A DNA stretch of 64,000 nucleotides from Faecalibacterium sp. HTF-F. GTDB taxonomy: Bacteria > Bacillota > Clostridia > Oscillospirales > Ruminococcaceae. Both the position numbers and the translations under genes were made by a program. Of this stretch, positions 16,913-25,452 are shown piece after piece. The stretch's first letter is position 1; each line of letters begins with the position of its first letter. Under the pieces are notes generated by a model. That model was given only the letters and a program-made list of their open reading frames with translations, was not told the origin of the DNA and ran no database searches. The stretch is taken from the NCBI RefSeq assembly GCF_023347535.1, contig NZ_CP094473.1, positions 2,480,001-2,544,000 of the forward strand. The letters run 5' to 3'.

Positions 16913-17371
16913 ATGAAATTTTCGACCAAAAGCCGTTACGCCCTGCGCCTGATGGCCGAGCTGGCGCGCTATGCGCCGGGCACCACCGTCAGCCTGAAGG
17001 AGATCAGTGAGCGGCAGAACCTGAGCCTGAAATATTTGGAGCAGATCGTCACGCCGCTGGCCCGGGCAGGCCTTGTCAAGAGCGAGCGCGGCAGTCAGGG
17101 CGGCTACCGCCTGACCAAAGCCCCTGCCGCCTACACCGCCGGTGAGATCCTGCGCGCCATCGAGGGCAGTGTGGCCCCCATTCCCTGCCTTGGCAGCGAG
17201 ACCAACGAGTGCCCCATGTGGGAGCAGTGCTTCACCCTGCCGTTCTGGACCGGCCTTGACGAGGTCATCAACCAGTATATCGACAGTGTAACGCTGGAAC
17301 AGCTTGCCCGTCAGCTGCCCACCGCAGACAAAAAAGAGGGCTGCTGCAGCTGCGGCACGAAAAATACCTGA
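16913..17371 (+). CDS. Rrf2-family transcription regulator, IscR-like
   Basis: The 152-residue winged-helix regulator begins MKFSTKSRYALRLMAELA, the Rrf2 signature, with SLKYLEQIVTPLARAGLVKSERGSQGGYRL as recognition helix and wing. Three cysteines (Cys92, Cys100, Cys106: C-x7-C-x5-C) match the [2Fe-2S] ligand region of IscR (C-x5-C-x5-C), so it probably senses Fe-S status. An extra Cys-rich tail (CCSCGT) ends the protein. Likely targets are nifS-nifU and the rhodanese. It could instead be a CymR-type cysteine regulator, but CymR lacks these cysteines. Confidence 0.88.
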   Translation: MKFSTKSRYALRLMAELARYAPGTTVSLKEISERQNLSLKYLEQIVTPLARAGLVKSERGSQGGYRLTKAPAAYTAGEILRAIEGSVAPIPCLGSETNECPMWEQCFTLPFWTGLDEVINQYIDSVTLEQLARQLPTADKKEGCCSCGTKNT

Positions 17372-17387
17372 ATCTTGAAAGAAATGC

Positions 17388-17416
17388 TTGACATTCGCCT
17401 TTGCATCGGCTATAAT
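17388..17416 (+). promoter_or_regulatory. Consensus promoter of tRNA-Trp
   Basis: Perfect TTGACA (17388-17393), 17-bp spacer, perfect TATAAT (17411-17416). The tRNA begins 26 bp downstream. Confidence 0.92.
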
Positions 17417-17441
17417 AACTAAGCATTCAGCGAATGCCTAT

Positions 17442-17517
17442 AGGGGTATAGCTCAGCTGGTAGAGCAGCGGTCTCCAAAACCGCGTGCCGTGAGTTCGAA
17501 ACTTACTACCCCTGCCA
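17442..17517 (+). tRNA. tRNA-Trp (CCA anticodon)
   Basis: Full cloverleaf: acceptor AGGGGTA/TACCCCT, D arm TAGCTCAGCTGGTAGAGCA, anticodon stem GCGGT/ACCGC with loop CTCCAAA (anticodon CCA), and a T arm with TTCGAAA. The 3' CCA is encoded. Confidence 0.96.
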
Positions 17518-17518
17518 T

Positions 17519-17557
17519 AACCGCACAGGTTCTTCGGAGCCTGTGCGGTTTGTTTTT
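17519..17557 (+). terminator. Terminator after tRNA-Trp
   Basis: CACAGGTTC/GAGCCTGTG stem capped by the TTCG tetraloop and extended by CCG/CGG, then TTTGTTTTTG. Confidence 0.93.
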
Positions 17558-17579
17558 GTACGCCTGCGGCAGGGCCGAA

Positions 17580-17690
17580 CCATTTAAAATGGCCTCCACA
17601 TTCGCTCTGGCCATTTTCAGCGGAAATATCATTTTTATGTTCGTGTTCCGGAACACTTTTTCACGGGAAGGGGCCGGAGAGGAAAACAGC
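17580..17690 (+). repeat. E2 repeat copy E
   Basis: First hairpin AAAATGGCC/GGCCATTTT around TCCACATTCGCTCT (17586-17617), then AGCGGAA and a T-rich stretch. The second hairpin is shortened to GTGTTC/GAACAC with no CTGCGG cap. The conserved TTTTTCACGGGAAGGGGCCG tail follows. It lies between the tRNA-Trp terminator and the tRNA-Asp promoter. Confidence 0.7.
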
Positions 17691-17727
17691 ATGTTTTTTG
17701 CTTTTTTGCATTTTTTGAAATTTATGC

Positions 17728-17756
17728 TTGACAAGCAGGCTGTTTTTCGATATAAT
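17728..17756 (+). promoter_or_regulatory. Consensus promoter of tRNA-Asp/tRNA-Thr
   Basis: Perfect TTGACA (17728-17733), 17-bp spacer, perfect TATAAT (17751-17756), 46 bp before tRNA-Asp. Confidence 0.92.
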
Positions 17757-17802
17757 AAAGCACGTTCCGGCGGTAAGCACCGCACGAAACTTGAGCGATC
17801 AT

Positions 17803-17879
17803 GGCCCGGTAGCTCAGTTGGTTAGAGCACCAGCCTGTCACGCTGGGGGTCGTCGGTTCGAGCCCGATCCGGGTCGCCA
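17803..17879 (+). tRNA. tRNA-Asp (GTC anticodon)
   Basis: Acceptor GGCCCGG/CCGGGTC (one G-U), anticodon stem CCAGC/GCTGG with loop CTGTCAC (anticodon GTC), T arm CGGTTCGAGCCCG, encoded CCA. tRNA-Thr starts 3 bp later in the same transcript. Confidence 0.96.
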
Positions 17880-17882
17880 TTT

Positions 17883-17958
<76 letters not shown>

Positions 17959-17965
17959 TGCGCAG

Positions 17966-18002
17966 ACACCTCGAAGTCTTAGGACTTCGGGGTGTTTTTT
18001 TG
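17966..18002 (+). terminator. Terminator of the tRNA-Asp/tRNA-Thr transcript
   Basis: ACACCTCGAAGTC pairs with GACTTCGGGGTGT across a TTAG loop, followed by seven T. Confidence 0.92.
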
Positions 18003-18173
18003 TTACGGTCCTTTGTTGCATCCATCTGGTTGTCTACTCTGCCCAAAAGCAGCGGAAACTTTCTTCCGCTGCCGTCAATTGATGTCACCGTCCAGTTGTT
18101 ATACAATTAACATAATGCATTTGGCGGCAGTCTGGCCGCATAGAGAGTATTGGAACTTTTGGAGGTAACTACT

Positions 18174-19391
18174 ATGGCTCGTTTTACCCTGCCCCGTGAT
18201 CTTTACCATGGCAAGGGCGCTTTGGAAGCCCTGAAGACTTTTACCGGCAAAAAGGCCATCGTCTGCGTGGGCGGCGGCTCCATGAAGCGGTTCGGCTTTC
18301 TGGATCGTGCGGTCTCCTACCTGAAGGAAGCAGGCATGGAAGTAGAGCTGTTTGAAGGCATCGAACCCGATCCTTCGGTGGAGACCGTCATGCGCGGTGC
18401 TGAGGCCATGCTGAAATTTGAGCCGGACTGGATCATCGCCATGGGCGGCGGCTCTCCCATCGATGCCGCCAAGGCCATGTGGATCAAGTACGAGTATCCC
18501 GAGATCACCTTTGAGGAGATGTGCAAGGTGTTCGGCATCCCGCCGTTGCGCCGCAAGGCCCACTTCTGCGCCATTTCCTCCACTTCCGGCACCGCTACTG
18601 AGGTGACGGCTTTCTCCATCATCACCGATTACCAGAAGGGCATCAAGTACCCCATCGCGGACTTTGAGATCACGCCCGACGTGGCCATCGTAGACCCGGA
18701 TCTGGCCGAGACCATGCCCAAAAAGCTGGTGGCCCACACCGGCATGGACGCCATGACCCATGCTATCGAAGCCTATGTTTCCACCGCACACTGCGACTAC
18801 ACCGACCCGCTGGCCATCTTTGCCATCCGCATGATCCAGGGCGATCTGGTGGACAGCTACAACGGCGACATGTCCAAGCGCGACTCCATGCACAACGCCC
18901 AGTGTCTGGCCGGCATGGCCTTCTCCAACGCACTGCTGGGCATCGTGCACTCCATGGCCCACAAGACCGGCGCTGCCTTTGCGGACTACGGCGCACACAT
19001 CATCCATGGTGCCGCCAATGCCATGTATCTGCCCAAGGTCGTCGCGTTCAACGCCAAGGACCCCGAAGCCAAGAAGCGCTACGGCGTCATTGCAGACGAG
19101 ATGAAGCTGGGCGGCGCCAGCGATGACGAGAAGGTAACGCTGCTCATCGAGTACCTGCGCGGCATGAACGACGCGCTGAACATCCCCCACTGCATCCAGC
19201 ACTACGGCCCGGACTCCTACCCCGCCGAGCAGGGCTTTGTGCCGGAGGACGTGTTCCTGCAGCGCCTGCCCGAGATCGCAAAGAACGCCATTGCCGATGC
19301 CTGCACCGGCTCCAACCCCCGCCAGCCCAGTCAGGAAGAGATGGAAAAACTGCTCAAGTGCTGCTACTACGACACCGAGGTGGATTTCTGA
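18174..19391 (+). CDS. Iron-containing alcohol dehydrogenase
   Basis: NAD(P)H-dependent alcohol/aldehyde oxidoreductase of the iron-activated group III family, 405 residues. The nucleotide-binding GGGSPIDAAKAMW (about 91-103) and FCAISSTSGTATEVTAFSII are typical. Predicted metal ligands are Asp192 and His196 (MDAMTHAIEAY), His263 (MAHKTG) and His278 (HGAANAMYLP). Length and motifs resemble butanol dehydrogenases and the C-terminal half of AdhE. Substrate is unknown; a fermentative role is likely. ATG 18174 has a GGAGG seven bases upstream. It is flanked by two identical inverted tRNA-Thr genes and has its own terminator. Confidence 0.93.
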   Translation: MARFTLPRDLYHGKGALEALKTFTGKKAIVCVGGGSMKRFGFLDRAVSYLKEAGMEVELFEGIEPDPSVETVMRGAEAMLKFEPDWIIAMGGGSPIDAAKAMWIKYEYPEITFEEMCKVFGIPPLRRKAHFCAISSTSGTATEVTAFSIITDYQKGIKYPIADFEITPDVAIVDPDLAETMPKKLVAHTGMDAMTHAIEAYVSTAHCDYTDPLAIFAIRMIQGDLVDSYNGDMSKRDSMHNAQCLAGMAFSNALLGIVHSMAHKTGAAFADYGAHIIHGAANAMYLPKVVAFNAKDPEAKKRYGVIADEMKLGGASDDEKVTLLIEYLRGMNDALNIPHCIQHYGPDSYPAEQGFVPEDVFLQRLPEIAKNAIADACTGSNPRQPSQEEMEKLLKCCYYDTEVDF

Positions 19392-19423
19392 GCCTGACCG
19401 CCTAACTGCATAAGCCTCCCATT

Positions 19424-19471
19424 CCGGCTGCCGGTCTCGCGGTTCTGCGAGCCGACAGCCGGTTTTTGTTT
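19424..19471 (+). terminator. Terminator of the alcohol dehydrogenase gene
   Basis: CCGGCTG/CAGCCGG outer stem with an inner CTCGC/GCGAG stem, then TTTTTGTTTT. Confidence 0.88.
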
Positions 19472-19494
19472 TGTCCGGCCTGCTTTTATACGAC

Positions 19495-19528
19495 AAAAAC
19501 GCCCCGAAGCGTTTCCGCTTCGAGGCGT
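19495..19528 (-). terminator. Terminator of tRNA-Thr copy 2
   Basis: On the minus strand ACGCCTCGAAGCG pairs with CGCTTCGGGGCGT across GAAA, then TTTTTG. It has the same skeleton as the terminator after tRNA-Thr copy 1, with compensating base changes. Confidence 0.88.
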
Positions 19529-19534
19529 CTGAGC

Positions 19535-19610
<76 letters not shown>

Positions 19611-19706
19611 ACAATCACAGCTCAATTATAATACCACAGCTTTTGCTGTTTTGCAAGTGTTTTTTGCAAAATAGTTTGCGTCTTTTGCAAAAAGTCAGTT
19701 TTTACG

Positions 19707-19743
19707 CAAAAACCGCCCGGCTGTTTTCCACAGCCGGGCGGTT
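19707..19743 (-). terminator. Terminator of rpoD
   Basis: AACCGCCCGGCTG/CAGCCGGGCGGTT stem with TTTTTG on the minus strand, about 25 bp past the rpoD stop. Confidence 0.93.
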
Positions 19744-19767
19744 TACATGTTCAAAACTCGATCCGTA

Positions 19768-21144
19768 TTACTCGATCAGGCCGTTCAGCAGGGACAGGCA
19801 CTTGCGGCTGTGCAGCTTGCGGATGGCCTTTGCCTCGATCTGGCGCACGCGCTCACGGGTAACGCCAAAGTCGCGGCCCACCTCTTCCAGCGTGCGGGGA
19901 CGGCCATCGTCCAGACCAAAACGCAGGCGGATGACCTTTTCCTCACGGGGGGTCAGGCTCTTGAGCGCCAGATTGATCTGCTGTGCCACCATGGCGCGGT
20001 CTGCGGCCTTGCCGGGGGCTTCGGCATTTTCGTCTGCGACGAAATCGCCCAGAGAGGAATCCTCTTCCTCACCCACGGGGCTTTCCAGACTTGCCGGCTC
20101 CTGTGCCATGCGCTGGATCTCACGCACACGCTCCACGCTCATATCCATGGCCTTTGCCAGCTCTTCCGGGGTCGGCTCGTGGCCGTTCTGGTACACCAGC
20201 TGGTTGGTGGCCTGACGCATCCGGTTGATGGTCTCCACCATGTGCACCGGGATACGGATGGTGCGGGCCTGATCCGCAATGGCGCGGGTGATGGCCTGAC
20301 GGATCCACCAGGTCGCATAGGTGGAGAAGCGGAATCCACGGTCGCAGTCAAACTTCTCCGCAGCCTTGATCAGACCGATGTTGCCCTCCTGGATCAGATC
20401 CAGAAATGCCAGATTGTGGCCCACATGCTTCTTGGCAATGGACACCACCAGACGCAGGTTCGCCTCGCTCAGGCTGCGGCGGGCGTTCAGGCCGTCGCGG
20501 CGGGTCTTGAGCAGCTCTGCGCGCTTTTCGTCGGTCAGGGGGCCGTTCTCCACGGCCTCCATGGCTTCCTCTTCTGCGGCCTTTTCCTCGGCATCCTCGG
20601 TGGGCTTCTCGTTGCCTTCCTCGTCCAGATCCTCAGTATAGCTGCGGCTGTTCTCGTCCTCTTCAAAGGAGAAGCGGGCGCTGTTCTTCTTGATGTACTC
20701 CGGCCCGCCGTACTTCTGACGGTCGGCCTGCAGGATATGCGCTGCCTCGGCACCGGCATGGATGCGGCGGCTCAGCTCCACCTCCTGCTCGGCGCTCAGC
20801 AGCGGGATCTGACCGATCTGCTTGAGGTAGTTCTTCACAGGGTCGTCCAGCAGCTCGTCCATGGCAGCCTTCAGGTCTGCGGGGTTCTCCTCACTCTGCT
20901 CGTCCTCGTCCTCTGTGATGCCCAGATCATCGTTGTTGTTCTCGGCGCTCTCCACCTCTGCCATGATGCTGTCCACATCCAGCATCGGCTCCGTGTCCTC
21001 TTCCAGCACCTTGATCCCGCGTTCTTCCAGAAGGGTATAGAGCGTTTCCTCATCCATTCTGCACTGCGCAGCCAGCGCCTTGGCCTCCTTGGCCGAAATG
21101 GTGCCTTCGCCTTTCGTCAACAGTTCCTTTAAAGTCATGCCCAT
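19768..21144 (-). CDS. rpoD: Primary sigma factor (sigma-70/SigA)
   Basis: Housekeeping sigma factor, 458 residues. An N-terminal helical sigma 1.1-like part and an acidic stretch (residues 50-90) come first. Region 1.2 is [21 protein letters not shown]. An acidic spacer of about 85 residues (to about 210) precedes region 2 ([20 protein letters not shown], then [20 protein letters not shown]), region 3 and region 4.2 ([20 protein letters not shown]). The GAAGGAG ribosome site sets the start at 21144; Met3 is possible. It is monocistronic, with no dnaG in front as in Bacillus. Confidence 0.97.
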   Translation of the reverse strand: MGMTLKELLTKGEGTISAKEAKALAAQCRMDEETLYTLLEERGIKVLEEDTEPMLDVDSIMAEVESAENNNDDLGITEDEDEQSEENPADLKAAMDELLDDPVKNYLKQIGQIPLLSAEQEVELSRRIHAGAEAAHILQADRQKYGGPEYIKKNSARFSFEEDENSRSYTEDLDEEGNEKPTEDAEEKAAEEEAMEAVENGPLTDEKRAELLKTRRDGLNARRSLSEANLRLVVSIAKKHVGHNLAFLDLIQEGNIGLIKAAEKFDCDRGFRFSTYATWWIRQAITRAIADQARTIRIPVHMVETINRMRQATNQLVYQNGHEPTPEELAKAMDMSVERVREIQRMAQEPASLESPVGEEEDSSLGDFVADENAEAPGKAADRAMVAQQINLALKSLTPREEKVIRLRFGLDDGRPRTLEEVGRDFGVTRERVRQIEAKAIRKLHSRKCLSLLNGLIE

Positions 21145-21199
21145 TTTGCTCTCTCCTTCTTGCTCCGGGGAAAATCCTGTAATAACGTGTTCCCGCGCA

Positions 21200-22270
21200 T
21201 CAGATCACAAGTCCTCCGTTCACACCGAACACCTGTCCAGTGATGTAGCCGGCATCCTCGCCCGCCAGAAACACCAGCAGCCTTGCCACCTCATCTGCGC
21301 TGCCAAGACGGCCCACCGGGGTCTCCTCGGCCAGCGCCGCCTTATCCTCGGCGGTGAACGCTGCCATCATATCGGTATCGATGACCCCGGGCGCAACACA
21401 GTTCACTGTGATGCCGCTGGGGCCTTCTTCTTTGGCCAAAGCCTTGGTCAGGCCGATCAGGCCCGCCTTTGCTGCGGAGTAGTGCACTTCGCAGCTGCCG
21501 CCGGTCTGGCCCCACATGCTGCTCACCGTCAGGATGCGTCCGGCCTTGCGGCGGATCATGCCCGGCAGCGCCAGCTGACACAGGTGGAATGCACCGGTCA
21601 GGTTCACATCCAGCATGTGCTGCCACTCCTCCGGGGTGATGTCGGTGAACAGCTTCTGCTGGGCAATGCCCGCATTGCTCACCAGTACATCCACATGGCC
21701 CAGCGCCTGCTCTGCGGTGCGGAACGCAAGCTCGCAGCTGGCGCGGGACGCCACATCGCACTGGACGGCGGTAATGCCAGGCAGCTGCTTTTCCAGTGCT
21801 GCAGCGGCTTCGGCGTTGCTGTGGTACAGCACCGCCACGCGGAAGCCGGCCTCATAAAACGCCCGGGCCGCAGCCGCACCGATGCCCCGGTCGCCGCCGG
21901 AGATCAAAACGCCCCGGCCATTGCCCGCAGACGGACGCGCTGCAGCTGCCTCTTCGGCTGCCGGTTTCTCCGGCTCCTGCGGCGGTTCTGGCGTCTCCGG
22001 CTCCGGGACCGGCTGCGGCGCAGGTTTTTCCAGCACCATCACCCGGGTGGGTTCGTCCACTGCAGCTGCTTCCGGTGCCGCCTTCGGCTTTGGCGCTGCG
22101 GGCGGTTCCTGCGCAGCCTGTTCCGGCTGCGGCTCCTCGCCCGACAGATTGAACGTCAGTTCAAATTCATCTTCGTACAAGAGTATGGTCCTCCTGTCGT
22201 GTTCTCTGCACAGCAGCTGTGCGCCGTGCAGGAGATGTTCTGTCGCCCATCGCCCCCGGTCAACGTCCAT
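21200..22270 (-). CDS. SDR-family oxidoreductase with acidic/proline-rich N-terminal extension
   Basis: The C-terminal 245 residues form a FabG-like short-chain dehydrogenase: [20 protein letters not shown] (NADP-binding), VSNAGIA, catalytic Ser in [10 protein letters not shown] and YSAAKAG (Tyr and Lys), and the closing [16 protein letters not shown]. In front are about 110 extra residues: a short head ([20 protein letters not shown]) and a Pro/Glu/Ala linker. The family is normally about 245 residues long. ATG 22270 is the best start, though its ribosome site (GGAAAAGAA) is weak; an open frame continues upstream. Possibly a 3-oxoacyl-ACP reductase paralogue; substrate unknown. Confidence 0.82.
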   Translation of the reverse strand: MDVDRGRWATEHLLHGAQLLCREHDRRTILLYEDEFELTFNLSGEEPQPEQAAQEPPAAPKPKAAPEAAAVDEPTRVMVLEKPAPQPVPEPETPEPPQEPEKPAAEEAAAARPSAGNGRGVLISGGDRGIGAAAARAFYEAGFRVAVLYHSNAEAAAALEKQLPGITAVQCDVASRASCELAFRTAEQALGHVDVLVSNAGIAQQKLFTDITPEEWQHMLDVNLTGAFHLCQLALPGMIRRKAGRILTVSSMWGQTGGSCEVHYSAAKAGLIGLTKALAKEEGPSGITVNCVAPGVIDTDMMAAFTAEDKAALAEETPVGRLGSADEVARLLVFLAGEDAGYITGQVFGVNGGLVI

Positions 22271-22366
22271 TTCTTTTCCGGTCAAAGTCCGGCGCTTGGC
22301 GTGACAGGCAGGTGCGCAAGATGGGTTTCGACAAAACACCATTAAATAATATAGCACAATTTGCCG

Positions 22367-22412
22367 AAAAAAGAAAGTGGAAGCCGCCTGCTTTTTCACG
22401 CAGCTTCCACTT
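22367..22412 (-). terminator. Terminator of the CPBP-tadA operon
   Basis: AAGTGGAAGC/GCTTCCACTT stem with an inner GC-rich part and T-runs on both sides (CTTTTTT on minus, TTTTTTA on plus). It overlaps the gap before the SDR gene. Confidence 0.85.
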
Positions 22413-22414
22413 TT

Positions 22415-22924
22415 TTACGGTTTTTTCATATTCTGCCCCGGCTGTACCGGCGGTTTCCACTTCGGCTTTGCCGCAAGCCGTGCCCGCAGGTCTTTGAAAA
22501 ACGCCTGCAAAAGCGCCTGTGCCTCCTCGGCACGCAGACCGCTTTCCACCACCGGATGGTGGTTGAAGGGCATGGCGAACAGGTCGGTCACGCTGCCGCA
22601 GCAGCCTGCCTTGGTGTCTGCCGCACCGTATACCACCCGCCGCACCCGGCTGTTGAGGATCGCTCCGGCGCACATGGGGCAGGGCTCCAGTGTAACGAAC
22701 AGCTCACACTCCCACAGCCGCCAGCCGCCCAGCTTTTTGCACGCCGCATCGATGGCCAGCAGCTCTGCATGGTGCAGCGCGTTTTTTTCGGTCTCGCGGG
22801 TGTTGTGGGCCGCAGCGACCACCTCGCCCCTGCGGGCCACTACCGCCCCCACCGGCACCTCACCCAGCGCCGCCGCCTTGCGGGCTTCCTCCAGCGCAAG
22901 GCCCATCAATTCAAAATCGGTCAT
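22415..22924 (-). CDS. tadA: tRNA-specific adenosine deaminase
   Basis: Converts A34 to inosine in tRNA-Arg(ACG). The 169-residue zinc deaminase has HAE (His52-Ala-Glu54; Glu is the proton shuttle) and PCPMCAGAI (Cys82, Cys85) as zinc site, and VPVGAVV at the N-terminus. ATG 22924 has GAGGAG upstream. The C-terminal tail is basic and Pro-rich. It follows the CPBP gene by 10 bp, so they form an operon. Confidence 0.95.
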   Translation of the reverse strand: MTDFELMGLALEEARKAAALGEVPVGAVVARRGEVVAAAHNTRETEKNALHHAELLAIDAACKKLGGWRLWECELFVTLEPCPMCAGAILNSRVRRVVYGAADTKAGCCGSVTDLFAMPFNHHPVVESGLRAEEAQALLQAFFKDLRARLAAKPKWKPPVQPGQNMKKP

Positions 22925-22934
22925 AGGCTCCTCT

Positions 22935-23330
22935 TTATCCTGCTGCAAAAACCAGCAGATTATTCAATGTATGCAAAAGCATCCCCGGCCATACGCTTCC
23001 GGTGCGGCTGCGGATGGTGCCCAGCACAAGGCCGCACACCAGCGCATAGGCCATGCCTGCCGGGCCCCTATGCTGCACGGCAAACAGCACCGCCTGCAAA
23101 GCTACAGCCTGTCTCTCGCCCAGCGGCCGGGCCAGCTGCTGGATGGCGCCGCGGAACACCAGTTCTTCCACGATGGGCGCAGCGGCACAGCGGTGCACAA
23201 AGGCCCACATCCGGGCGGCTTCCTCCGGCACCTGCGGCAGGACCGCCGTCAGAGCCTTGCCCGCCAGCAGGTAAGCCAGCGCACAGCCGAATGCGGCCAG
23301 CAGGGCCCTTGTTTTTTCATTCCGTTCCAT
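22935..23330 (-). CDS. Short CPBP-family intramembrane metalloprotease
   Basis: Membrane protein of 131 residues with the three motifs of the CAAX/bacteriocin-processing protease family: EELVFRG (Glu55, Glu56, Arg60), FAVQH (83-87) and HTLNN (120-124). Family members usually have 200-300 residues, so this is close to the minimal catalytic core, with about four membrane helices. ATG 23330 has GGGAGGG upstream; the open frame further out has no ribosome site. Substrate unknown. It is first in an operon with tadA. Confidence 0.82.
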   Translation of the reverse strand: MERNEKTRALLAAFGCALAYLLAGKALTAVLPQVPEEAARMWAFVHRCAAAPIVEELVFRGAIQQLARPLGERQAVALQAVLFAVQHRGPAGMAYALVCGLVLGTIRSRTGSVWPGMLLHTLNNLLVFAAG

Positions 23331-23445
23331 GGCCCTGCCCTCCCTGCCGCATCGATCAGCGTCTATCTTATCACATCCATTGGCCGCCGCGCAAGTATTT
23401 TGCGCTGTGACGAAGCAATTTCGGCCAGAGTGTACTGGAAAACGA

Positions 23446-23475
23446 TTGACTTTTCCCTGCCGGTTCTGGTATAAT
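23446..23475 (+). promoter_or_regulatory. Promoter of degV
   Basis: TTGACT (23446-23451), 18-bp spacer, perfect TATAAT (23470-23475) with an extended TGG. Confidence 0.85.
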
Positions 23476-23553
23476 GTTTTCCGACCTTTTATCAAAAATC
23501 GTCGACTAACATGATTTAAGCTCTCACTCACCGGAGATCCGGAGGTATTTTTT

Positions 23554-24411
23554 ATGATCCGCATTCTTACCGATTCTGCGTCCGACATCCTGCCTGCCGA
23601 GGCGGAACAGCTGGGCGTGACCGTGATTCCTTTAAACGTGACGCTGGAGGACGGCGTCGTCCTGCGGGACGGCATCGACATGACCCCCAGCGCCTACTAT
23701 GACCATCTGGCTTCCTGCCGCAAACTGCCCACCACCAGCCAGCCCAGCCCGGAACTGTTCGAGAAGTTCTATCTGGAAGCCGCTGCTGCCGGGGACGAAG
23801 TGCTGGGCATCTTCCTGTCCCACGAGCTGTCCGGCACATGGCAGTGCGCAAAGCTGGCTGCAGACCTTGCCAATGTGGACAACGTGCTGTTTGTGGACAG
23901 TGCCAACGTGTGTCTGGGCGAAGCGCTGCTGGTGCGCCTGGCCGTGCAACTGCGGGACGCAGGCAAGACGCTGGTGCAGATCGCCACCGATCTGGAGCAT
24001 GCCAAGGAGCATCTGCATCTGGTTGCTGCCATCGACGATCTGAAGTATCTGCGCAAGGGCGGCCGTCTGCCTGCCGCCGTGGCCGTCGCGGGCGGGATGC
24101 TGGGCATCAAGCCCCTCATTACCATCAAGGAGGGCAAGGTAGCCATGGCCGGCAAGGCCCGCGGCCTGCCCGGTGCCTATGTGGCCCTGTTCAAGAAGAT
24201 CGAGGAACTGGGCGGCATCAGCCCGGATTTTGCCACGGTTGCAGGCTACTCTGCCAGCCTGCGCGAAGTGCAGCCCATCCAGAACTACTTCCGGGATACT
24301 CTGGATCTGCCCGAACCGCTGGTGCGGCAGATCGGCTGCGTCATTGGCACCCACGCGGGCCCCGGCGCGTTCGGTCTGGCATTCTTCGACAAAGAGCTGG
24401 TGCTGGAATAA
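23554..24411 (+). CDS. DegV family fatty-acid-binding protein
   Basis: The 285-residue protein has the DegV start IRILTDSASDILP, the PTTSQPSPELF segment, the SHELSGTW loop and DDLKYLRKGGRLP, then IGTHAGPGAFGLAF near the end. DegV proteins bind one fatty acid; in Gram-positives the FakB members present fatty acids to the kinase FakA. No fakA gene is in the window, so a FakB role is only possible. It has a GGAGG ribosome site, its own promoter and its own terminator. Confidence 0.93.
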   Translation: MIRILTDSASDILPAEAEQLGVTVIPLNVTLEDGVVLRDGIDMTPSAYYDHLASCRKLPTTSQPSPELFEKFYLEAAAAGDEVLGIFLSHELSGTWQCAKLAADLANVDNVLFVDSANVCLGEALLVRLAVQLRDAGKTLVQIATDLEHAKEHLHLVAAIDDLKYLRKGGRLPAAVAVAGGMLGIKPLITIKEGKVAMAGKARGLPGAYVALFKKIEELGGISPDFATVAGYSASLREVQPIQNYFRDTLDLPEPLVRQIGCVIGTHAGPGAFGLAFFDKELVLE

Positions 24412-24440
24412 GCGACCACCGAAAAAAGATCATCCGACCA

Positions 24441-24479
24441 AAGTCGGGCAGCCCTGCGGGCTGCCCGGCTTGTTTTTTT
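24441..24479 (+). terminator. Terminator of degV
   Basis: AAGTCGGGCAGCC/GGCTGCCCGGCTT stem capped by C(TGCG)G, followed by GTTTTTTT. The cap is the same as in the E2 hairpins. Confidence 0.92.
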
Positions 24480-24493
24480 GGTTAAGGGGGGTG

Positions 24494-24600
24494 AACCCTC
24501 TCCGTCATCGCTGCGCGATGCCACCTCCCCCGAAAGGGGGAGGTTTTAGGCTGCTGGCTGTCAGGCAGCAATAAGCTCCCCCTGAGAGGAAGCCTCCCTG
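24494..24600 (+). repeat. R1 repeat copy c (3' end truncated)
   Basis: Left end AACCCTCTCCGTC (24494-24506), then ACCTCCCCC-GAAA-GGGGGAGGT with TTTT. The right arm is degraded (AAGCTCCCCCTGAGAGGAAG) and has no clear GACTGAGAGGGTT end. It lies between the degV terminator and the converging transporter gene. Confidence 0.7.
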
Positions 24601-24634
24601 TGAAAAAGCAGTTCCGGATCGTCCCGCCCGGCGC

Positions 24635-25408
24635 TCACAGCACTGCGTCCGAGATGAGCTTGCCCAACAGCAGCACCAGCACCACCAGCATCATGGGGCG
24701 GATGAAGCGTGCACCTTTTTTCAGGGCGAAATGGGAGCCCAGCAGGTTGCCCAGAATGTTGCTGACGGCACAGGGGATGCCGATGTGGAACACCATCAGA
24801 CCGTTCATCAGATAGGTGAACAGGCTGGCGTAGTTGCTGGCAAGATTCAGCACCTTGCCGTTGCCGTTGGCGGTGCGCAGGTCAAAGCCCATCAGGGTGG
24901 TAAAGGCAATGATGGCAAAGGTGCCGGTGCCCGGGCCCACGATGCCGTCGTACAGGCCGATGCCCAAGCCGATGCCCAGCGCCAGCAGGATCTTTTTCAG
25001 GTTCAGGGTGCCGTCGTCCCGGTTCTGGTCCGGCAGGTCGCGCTGCCACAAAATGACCACCGCCGCCACCGGCAGGATAAGGAACATCATGGTGCGCAGC
25101 AGCTCATCGCTGAGCAGCAGCACGATGTGCGCCCCCAGTGCACTGCCCGCAAAGCTGCCAATGGCTGCAAGGATGCCCACCTTCAGGTTCATGGCACCGT
25201 TTTTGAAAAAGTTGGCTGTGGCAAAAGTGGTGCCGCAGGCGGCGCTGAATTTGTTGGTAGCATAGGTGTAGTGGGGCGGCAGCCCGGCAAACAGATAGGC
25301 CGGCAGGCTGATAAGGCCGCCGCCTCCGGCTGCCGAATCCACAAAGCCTGCAAAGCCCGTCATCAGAATGAGAAACGCCATCATCCATGGCGAGAGCGTG
25401 GTACTCAT
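24635..25408 (-). CDS. TSUP (TauE/SafE) family membrane transporter
   Basis: Integral membrane protein of 257 residues with about eight helices. It has the duplicated family motif: GFVDSAAGGGGLISLPAYL at the N-terminus and GLYDGIVGPGTGTFAIIAF in the middle, plus SNILGNLLGSH. Members export or import sulfite, sulfoacetate and related organosulfur compounds; this one's substrate is unknown. The ATG has a GAGGGAA ribosome site. Confidence 0.9.
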   Translation of the reverse strand: MSTTLSPWMMAFLILMTGFAGFVDSAAGGGGLISLPAYLFAGLPPHYTYATNKFSAACGTTFATANFFKNGAMNLKVGILAAIGSFAGSALGAHIVLLLSDELLRTMMFLILPVAAVVILWQRDLPDQNRDDGTLNLKKILLALGIGLGIGLYDGIVGPGTGTFAIIAFTTLMGFDLRTANGNGKVLNLASNYASLFTYLMNGLMVFHIGIPCAVSNILGNLLGSHFALKKGARFIRPMMLVVLVLLLGKLISDAVL

Positions 25409-25452
25409 TGTTATAATTCCCTCTATTTTTCCAGTTTTTTTGCACGTGCATT

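Noticed and set aside
24441..24479. An eighth E2 copy after degV, because of the CTGCGG cap
   Set aside because: Only the cap is shared; the conserved flanks are absent and a long T-run follows, so it is an ordinary terminator with a UNCG-type loop.
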